DNA of 46,447 bases from an uncultured Bacilli bacterium (GTDB taxonomy: Bacteria; Bacillota_I; Bacilli_A; RF39; UBA660), in assembly GCA_934179675.1 (NCBI GenBank), contig CAKPQS010000008.1:1-46447 (forward strand), written 5' to 3'. Shown piece after piece: positions 41,547 to 46,447 of this stretch (position 1 is the first letter of the stretch; every line of letters begins with the position of its first letter). Below the pieces are notes generated by a model that saw only the letters and a program-made list of their open reading frames with translations, ran no database searches and was not told where the DNA came from. A program made the position numbers and the translations under genes.

Positions 41547-41900
41547 CTATTTTTGACAAATTAGTACAGATTCGTAGCTTTCATAACCATTTTCATCTGC
41601 ATTTAATATGAATTTAACATATGACTCTTCTTCACACTTATTTAATTCATTCATATCATAATCTGCTAATTGATTATTTTTGGCATTTTTTAACATTGCT
41701 ACAGTTACATCATATTCATTTACATTTACTACACTAACAAAATTTTCAAAATAATCAACAGCGTAACTTACTACTGTTTTATTATCAACATAATTTTCTT
41801 CTTGCTCAACTGTTTTATTTGATTTTATGTAAAAACATACTGAAACTATTAATACTATAATAAGTACTAATATATACCAATATCTTTTTATAATTTGCAT
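41547..41900 (-). CDS. Small membrane-anchored protein of unknown function
   Basis: This 117-residue protein has a short basic cytoplasmic start (MQIIKRYW), one membrane helix (about 8-27) and an outer domain of about 85 residues with two cysteines (NKCEEES and the LICQK end) that could form a disulfide. AAGGTGGTGA lies 6 bases before the ATG at 41900, which is preferred over a start four codons upstream. No family was recognised. It lies after sufB and ends at its own terminator. Confidence 0.65.
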   Translation of the reverse strand: MQIIKRYWYILVLIIVLIVSVCFYIKSNKTVEQEENYVDNKTVVSYAVDYFENFVSVVNVNEYDVTVAMLKNAKNNQLADYDMNELNKCEEESYVKFILNADENGYESYESVLICQK

Positions 41901-41966
41901 AATATTCACCACCTTTTACCTTACTATTTATAGTATACTATTAAAAATTATATACATCAATAAATT

Positions 41967-43271
41967 TTAAAAATAATTTTTAAGAAGTGCATTTAATTCT
42001 ACTGCATATTCCATTGGTAGTTCTTCTCTAAATTTATCAATAAATCCCATTATTAATAATTCTTTTGCTTTTTCTTCATCTATTCCTCTACTCATTAAAT
42101 AGAATAAATTATCTTTACTGATTTTAGAAACTGTCGCTTCATGTTCTAATGATGAAGTACTATTGGCAACTTTATTTGTTGGTATTGTATCACTTTTGGA
42201 TTTTTCATCTAATATTATTGTGTCACATTTTATATAACTTTTAGAATAATTGGCATTTTGAGCTATATTAACTGTTCCTCTATATGTTGCATTTCCACCT
42301 TTTGAGGCAATTGATTTGCTAATAATACTACTTTTAGTATGCGGTGCTAAATGAATCATTTTTGCGCCTGTATCTTGTTCTTGATCAGTTGTTGCAACAG
42401 CAATTGATATGCATCTTCCTTCAGCATATTCACCTTTTAAAATACATGATGGATATTTCATATTTACTTTTGATCCTATATTTCCGTCAATCCATTCCAT
42501 CAATCCATTTTCAGAAACAATAGCTCTTTTAGTTACCAAATTATATATATTATTTGCCCAATTCTGAATAGTTGTATATCGACATTTGGCATTTTTTCCT
42601 ACATATATTTCAACAACAGCAGCATGTAATGAATCTGTTGTATATGTTGGTGCTGTACATCCTTCCATATAATGAAGTTCACTATCATCATCTACTATAA
42701 TTATAGTTCTTTCAAATTGACCCATGTTTTTAGTGTTTATTCTAAAATAGCTTTGAAGTGGTCTATCAAGTTTAGTATTTTTAGGAACGTATATAAATGT
42801 TCCACCACTCCATACAGCTCCATTTAAAGCAGTATATTTATTTTCATCATATTTAACAAGATTATTAAAATATTTTTTAAATAAATCTGGATACATTTTG
42901 AGTGCTGTATCAGTATCACAAAAAATAACATTTTTTTTAACTAATTCTTCTATCATATTATGATAGATTGCTTCACTTTCATATTGAGCATGTGCACCTG
43001 CTAAATATTTTTTTTCAGCTTCTGGTAAACCTATTTTATCAAATGTTTCTTTTATAGGTGTTGGTAAATCATTCCAATCGTTGCTTATTTTATCTTGAAC
43101 TTTTTTATAATAATTAATTTCATCAAAATCAAGTTTTAATTCTGGTCCAAAATTAGGATTTGATAATTCTTTAAATTTTTCAAATGATTTAATGCGAAAT
43201 TCTTCCATCCATTTTGGTTCGCCTTTTATTTTAGATATCTCTTTTACTTTTTCGACTTTAAATTTTTCCAT
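41967..43271 (-). CDS. sufB: Fe-S cluster assembly scaffold protein SufB
   Basis: SufB is the scaffold of the SufBCD complex on which Fe-S clusters are built. The 434-residue protein has the N-terminal helical region, the beta-helix (GAVWSGGTFIYVPKNTKLDRPLQSYFRIN, GQFERTIIIVDDDSELHYMEGC) and the C-terminal segment GTVNIAQNANYSKSYIKCDTI with the scaffold Cys and LEHEATVSKI. It overlaps sufU by 14 bases. sufC, sufD and sufS are not in the window. Confidence 0.95.
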   Translation of the reverse strand: MEKFKVEKVKEISKIKGEPKWMEEFRIKSFEKFKELSNPNFGPELKLDFDEINYYKKVQDKISNDWNDLPTPIKETFDKIGLPEAEKKYLAGAHAQYESEAIYHNMIEELVKKNVIFCDTDTALKMYPDLFKKYFNNLVKYDENKYTALNGAVWSGGTFIYVPKNTKLDRPLQSYFRINTKNMGQFERTIIIVDDDSELHYMEGCTAPTYTTDSLHAAVVEIYVGKNAKCRYTTIQNWANNIYNLVTKRAIVSENGLMEWIDGNIGSKVNMKYPSCILKGEYAEGRCISIAVATTDQEQDTGAKMIHLAPHTKSSIISKSIASKGGNATYRGTVNIAQNANYSKSYIKCDTIILDEKSKSDTIPTNKVANSTSSLEHEATVSKISKDNLFYLMSRGIDEEKAKELLIMGFIDKFREELPMEYAVELNALLKNYF

Positions 43272-43686
43272 GTTGTTCTAATATTTTTCTTATTCCCCAC
43301 CATGGTAGTAAGGCACATTTTTTTCTGTTTGGTTGTTTTGAGATATCTTCATATACTGCTGCTTGTTCTAATATTTCTTCACTATATTTTTTTTCATCTA
43401 GCATATTTTCAAAATTTTTATACATTTCTTTTGCTTCATCCAAGGTTTTGCCAATTAATGATTCTATCATAATTGATGTAGAGCTTGTACATATTGCACA
43501 GGCTTCACCATCAAAATGAATATCTTTTATTATATTATTTTCTATTTTAAATTCTAAATTTATTTCATCAATACAACTTTCATTGTTCATATTGATTTTT
43601 TCATAAGAGTTATCATTTAACAAAGATTTATTTTTTGGATTTTGGTAATGTTCTAATATTATGCTTCGTTTTAAATTTGTTTCCAT
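43258..43686 (-). CDS. sufU: Zinc-dependent sulfurtransferase SufU
   Basis: SufU accepts persulfide sulfur from SufS and passes it on for cluster assembly. The three zinc-binding cysteines and aspartate are placed as expected in 142 residues: C-x-D in NESCIDEI (about 38-40), C in GEACAICTSS (about 62-65), and C in NRKKCALLPWWGI near the C-terminus. The gene precedes sufB in coupled order. In most Bacillota the order is sufCDSUB; here the first three are missing upstream. Confidence 0.93.
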   Translation of the reverse strand: METNLKRSIILEHYQNPKNKSLLNDNSYEKINMNNESCIDEINLEFKIENNIIKDIHFDGEACAICTSSTSIMIESLIGKTLDEAKEMYKNFENMLDEKKYSEEILEQAAVYEDISKQPNRKKCALLPWWGIRKILEQHGKI

Positions 43687-43737
43687 TCATATCACCTTTT
43701 CCTTAATAATTATATAATTTTTTTGTTATTATTGCAA

Positions 43738-43762
43738 TAGAAAAGAAGCCTATTTGGCCTCT
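43738..43762 (-). terminator. Terminator of spoVS
   Basis: AGAGGCC and GGCTTCT (minus strand) pair with one G-U around a 5-base loop, followed by TTTTC; the stem spans the spoVS stop. Confidence 0.55.
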
Positions 43763-44010
43763 ACTATCAATTTTATGGCTGTTCTTTCTTCTCCTTCAAT
43801 TGATATATCAGTAAATGCAGGTATGCACACAAGGTTCTTTCCACTTGGTGCGACAAACCCTCGTGCAATTGCAATGGCTTTTATTGCTTGATTTAATGCT
43901 CCTGCCCCAATTGCTTGAATTTCAACATTTCCTTTTTCACGAAAAACGTTAGCAAGTGCTCCAGCAACTGAATTTGGGTTTGATTTTGATGAAACTTTTA
44001 GTGTCTCCAT
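43750..44010 (-). CDS. spoVS: Stage V sporulation protein S
   Basis: SpoVS is a small Alba-like nucleic-acid-binding protein needed for late spore development in Bacillus, although it also occurs in some non-spore formers. The 86 residues are nearly canonical: LKVSSKSNPNSVAGALANV, EIQAIGAGALNQAIKAIAIARGFVAPSG and FTDISIEGEERTAIKLIVEA. AAAGGAA precedes the ATG. It is followed by its own terminator, so sufUB is likely transcribed separately. A TATAAT at 44032-44037 lies close upstream without a clear -35. Confidence 0.95.
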   Translation of the reverse strand: METLKVSSKSNPNSVAGALANVFREKGNVEIQAIGAGALNQAIKAIAIARGFVAPSGKNLVCIPAFTDISIEGEERTAIKLIVEAK

Positions 44011-44069
44011 TTTTTCATTCCTTTCTATTTTTTATTATATGATTGAAAAAAATAGATATTACACTTTAA

Positions 44070-44516
44070 TTATTTTATTTTCTTTTTTTCTTCTTCTGAT
44101 AGAATATTTATTATATTTTCAAATTTTATGTCTAATGGAATAATATTATTATTTCTTAATATTACTTCCATTCCATCACGAATTTCTTCTAATCTTTTTT
44201 TAGTAATACTATGATAAGTATTATTACTTTTTATTTCTTTTGCTAGTTCTTCACTTATTTTTTTATTTAATCTTGTATATGAAAGATACATTGCTTTTAA
44301 TGTTTCTCCTTTAGCTTTATCTTTATATTCCAAGTTAGAAGATAAATCTTTATTATAAATTTCTTCAATTTTATATAATACCAAAAAGTCTTTAATTGTT
44401 AGTTCGTTATATTTGTTGCTTGTTTCATCGTATAGTTCTTTTTTTAAATCACTTATTTTATATGTTTCCAATATTATATTAAAATAATCATTTATTATTT
44501 TTAATGTTTTATCCAT
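44070..44516 (-). CDS. Helical hypothetical protein
   Basis: This 148-residue protein is highly charged and predicted all-helical, with no membrane segment or known motif. GGAGG lies 5 bases before the ATG at 44516. A very good sigma-A promoter precedes it (44537-44565), so it is expressed. spoVS follows 59 bases after it, with no terminator between, so they may be co-transcribed. No family was recognised. Confidence 0.6.
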   Translation of the reverse strand: MDKTLKIINDYFNIILETYKISDLKKELYDETSNKYNELTIKDFLVLYKIEEIYNKDLSSNLEYKDKAKGETLKAMYLSYTRLNKKISEELAKEIKSNNTYHSITKKRLEEIRDGMEVILRNNNIIPLDIKFENIINILSEEEKKKIK

Positions 44517-44536
44517 TTTGTCCTCCAGCACTAAAT

Positions 44537-44565
44537 ACTATAAACATTTTATATAATGTTGTCAA
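44537..44565 (-). promoter_or_regulatory. Strong promoter of the helical hypothetical protein gene
   Basis: TTGACA, a 17-base spacer and TATAGT lie on the minus strand. It is divergent from the tRNA-Gly promoter at 44658. Confidence 0.7.
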
Positions 44566-44657
44566 GGATTATATTTTACTATAACTGTTTAAATAATTAA
44601 AACAATACTTAATGTAATTAACTTATATTATATTAATATATTTTTGCAATAAAATGC

Positions 44658-44686
44658 TTGACAACAACTATATAATTTGATATGAT
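44658..44686 (+). promoter_or_regulatory. Promoter of tRNA-Gly
   Basis: A consensus TTGACA, a 17-base spacer and TATGAT lie 20 bases before the tRNA. Confidence 0.8.
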
Positions 44687-44705
44687 TAATTTGCTTACTT
44701 AATTT

Positions 44706-44779
<74 letters not shown>

Positions 44780-44823
44780 TTGACGAATCTGTTCGAACTA
44801 TTTAGTTTGAACTTGATATATAG

Positions 44824-44849
44824 AAATCAATCGAAAGATTGATTTTTTT
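44824..44849 (+). terminator. Terminator downstream of tRNA-Gly
   Basis: AAATCAATC and GATTGATTT flank a GAAA tetraloop and are followed by a T-run. Just upstream, GTTCGAAC and GTTTGAAC form a weaker hairpin. Confidence 0.75.
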
Positions 44850-44890
44850 GTGTCTTACAAAGAAATCATCCTAAAGAAAGGATGGTGTTT

Positions 44891-45166
44891 ATGATTAATA
44901 TTATCAAACAAGAAATACCTATTGATGAATCACTTAAAAAGAAATTAGAATTTATTTGTGATTTTTGTAATACTACTCCTACATTTATAAATGGAAGTAT
45001 TAGAAAAATTGATAAATCTAATTTGGCTTATGTTGAACCTCACAAAGTAATTATCAATAATATAATGTTTCTTGTTTTTAATTATTCTAATGATGTTTAT
45101 ATCAAAAACTTTGGTAATAAAATTAAAATCAATGAATTAGAAGATTATTTAAAGCATACCAACTAG
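44891..45166 (+). CDS. Hypothetical protein between tRNA-Gly and the recombinase
   Basis: This 91-residue protein is predicted cytoplasmic, lysine- and isoleucine-rich, with a Cys-x2-Cys-like pair (ICDFCN) near residue 25. The ATG at 44891 is preferred because AAAGGA lies 8 bases upstream; an ATG three codons earlier is also in frame. No family was recognised. Its place just inside the probable element edge suggests it is element cargo or regulatory. Confidence 0.5.
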   Translation: MINIIKQEIPIDESLKKKLEFICDFCNTTPTFINGSIRKIDKSNLAYVEPHKVIINNIMFLVFNYSNDVYIKNFGNKIKINELEDYLKHTN

Positions 45167-45227
45167 TAAATTTGTCGAAAATAGTTTATAATTAGATTAG
45201 AAAAACTTATATCTGATTTATTTATGG

Positions 45228-45273
45228 GCGAAGTAGTACAAATAAGCCTAGTTGTACTGCTTCGCTCTTTTTT
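45228..45273 (+). terminator. Large dyad before the recombinase: terminator or attachment-like site
   Basis: GCGAAGTAGTACAA and TTGTACTGCTTCGC are 14-base arms with one mismatch (a G-U in RNA) and a 10-base spacer, followed by CTCTTTTTT. As RNA it is a strong terminator for the 91-residue gene. As DNA it lies 21 bases before the recombinase start, where large serine integrases keep their attachment sites. Confidence 0.6.
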
Positions 45274-45293
45274 AGTAAAGGAGATGATGATAA

Positions 45294-46447
45294 TTGGATG
45301 ATGTAAAAAAAGTTTGTGGTCTATATATGAGAGTATCGACTGAAGATCAAGCACGAGAAGGTTTTAGTTTACCAGAACAAAAAGAAAGATTAGAGGCATA
45401 TTGTAAATTCAAAGGCTTTGTTATTAAAGACTGTTATACTGATGCTGGTATAAGTGCTAAAACAGGCAATTATAGACCTGAATTTGAAAGACTTAAAGAA
45501 GATATTAAATCAAAGAAAATAAACACTATAATCGCTTTAAAACAAGATAGAATAACAAGAAGTATTTTTGACTGGGAAGAACTTATGAGATTTCTTGAAG
45601 AAAACGACGCTTATCTTGATTGTGTTAATGATGATATTAATACTACTAATGCTAATGGTAAAATGGTTTCAAGGATACTAATGAGTGTATCACAACAAGA
45701 AATAGAAAGAACAAGTGAAAGAACTAAGGTTGGTTTAGCAGGTGCTATTAAACAAGGACACATACCACATCAAGCACCACTTGGTTATAAACATGAAAAT
45801 AAAAAATTAGTAATAGACCATTTAACAAAAGATGTTGTCATAAGAATATTTGAACTTTATCATAAAGGAATGTCATATCAAAAGATAAGTACACTATTTA
45901 ATAAAGAACAAGTATTAGGTAAAACAAATTGGAGAGATTCTTCTATTGTAGCAATTTTAGAAAATGAAATATACAAAGGCGATTTTGTTCATGGTAAAAG
46001 GACAAAACATCCTACTTATTATGAAAATGTTGTTGAGCCTATTGTTAGTAAAGAAATGTGGGAAGAATGTCAAGTTCAAAAGAAAAAGAATTCTAAAAGT
46101 TATCAAAGAACTTTAACATATCTATTCTTACAAAAATTAAGATGTCCTAAATGTAATAGAATTTTAGGTGGTAAAGCAACTCAAAAGAAAAATGGTAATA
46201 TTTATTATTACTATTACTGCCATGATTGTAAGATAAACTTTAAGGAAAGTTTAGTTGAAGAATATTTTAATGATTTTGTAAATGAACTTGTAGAATATGA
46301 TTCAGTAGTAAATCAGTTCTTCTTACCAATGATTAAGCAAAAGTTTGATGAACCACAAGAAGAATTAAAAAAAGATATCAATAAACAAAAAGACAAACTA
46401 GAAAGAATTAAAAGAGCCTATATTAACGGTGTATTTAGTTTAGAAGA
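45294..46447 (+). CDS. Large serine recombinase (resolvase/integrase), cut by the window end
   Basis: This site-specific recombinase of the large serine type is complete at the N-terminus, with at least 384 residues seen. The resolvase domain starts with CGLYMRVSTEDQAREGFS (catalytic Ser15), followed by IIALKQDRITRS and SQQEIERTSERTKVGL. A recombinase domain with PLGY and YKGDFVHG and a zinc ribbon (LRCPKCNRILGG ... YYCHDCKI) come next, then a charged coiled-coil helix running off the edge. A TTG start at 45294 is chosen: AAAGGAG lies 10 bases upstream and a stop codon precedes it; the first ATG is 33 bases later. It marks an integrated element beyond the window. Confidence 0.93.
   Translation, partial: MDDVKKVCGLYMRVSTEDQAREGFSLPEQKERLEAYCKFKGFVIKDCYTDAGISAKTGNYRPEFERLKEDIKSKKINTIIALKQDRITRSIFDWEELMRFLEENDAYLDCVNDDINTTNANGKMVSRILMSVSQQEIERTSERTKVGLAGAIKQGHIPHQAPLGYKHENKKLVIDHLTKDVVIRIFELYHKGMSYQKISTLFNKEQVLGKTNWRDSSIVAILENEIYKGDFVHGKRTKHPTYYENVVEPIVSKEMWEECQVQKKKNSKSYQRTLTYLFLQKLRCPKCNRILGGKATQKKNGNIYYYYYCHDCKINFKESLVEEYFNDFVNELVEYDSVVNQFFLPMIKQKFDEPQEELKKDINKQKDKLERIKRAYINGVFSLE

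Noticed and set aside
44780..44890. Duplicated tRNA 3' end as an attachment site
   Set aside because: No second copy of the T-arm or acceptor sequence is visible near the tRNA in the window; serine integrases seldom use tRNA ends.
45224..45301. 25-codon leader peptide before the recombinase as a separate gene
   Set aside because: No ribosome binding site precedes its ATG and it lies over a strong dyad; kept only as a finding.

Overview
The window is strongly AT-rich (by eye about three quarters A+T). It uses the standard genetic code: tryptophan is TGG and TGA terminates genes. The gene set is that of a low-GC Gram-positive (Bacillota, Bacilli-like) anaerobe: RNA polymerase delta and omega subunits, RNase Y, KhpA, a PrsA foldase, SufU/SufB, a ClpC-type ATPase, pyruvate phosphate dikinase and an oxygen-sensitive class III ribonucleotide reductase. 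SpoVID, a YsxE-like kinase homologue, SpoVS, two tiny YjcZ-like peptides and a Gly/Tyr-rich coat-like protein indicate a spore former or a recent descendant of one. A small-genome uncultured gut Bacilli/Erysipelotrichia-type lineage fits, but the species cannot be named from the sequence.

Layout: (1) 1-4.5 kb: a hypothetical protein with YKLP repeats, a ClpC ATPase, a Nudix hydrolase and two probable gene remnants around a long hairpin. (2) 4.5-10.9 kb: ppdK, then the class III RNR operon, in which the glycyl-radical domain is a separate 53-residue gene between nrdD and nrdG, then rpoE. (3) 11-19.5 kb: a bifunctional penicillin-binding protein, then lon, an internally duplicated unknown protein, spoVID and a ysxE-like pseudokinase, a degenerate NodB-fold protein and a coat-like protein. 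(4) 19.5-26.7 kb: a sigma-70 family factor, rny, a YfhO-GtrA fusion and a TasA-like/BspA-repeat surface protein. (5) 26.7-32 kb: rpsP-khpA preceded by a run of overlapping genes (ATP-grasp, glycosyltransferase, gpmI, oxidoreductase). (6) 32-41.4 kb: an unknown anchored protein, rsmH-ftsL-pbpB (the start of the division cluster, without mraZ), two YjcZ-like peptides, prsA, recX, rpoZ, a nucleoside phosphorylase, an XRE regulator with strong inverted repeats, and ssb. (7) 41.5-44.5 kb: an anchored protein, sufU-sufB, spoVS and a helical hypothetical protein. (8) 44.5 kb to the end: tRNA-Gly(UCC), then a small gene and a large serine recombinase running off the window, probably the edge of an integrated element.

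The most interesting signals are the split NrdD, two apparent pseudoenzymes near the spore genes (YsxE-like kinase and NodB-like protein, both lacking catalytic residues), the duplicated unknown protein between lon and spoVID, the paired inverted repeats at the XRE gene, and the mobile-element edge beside tRNA-Gly. All family calls come from reading motifs and have not been checked by database search.
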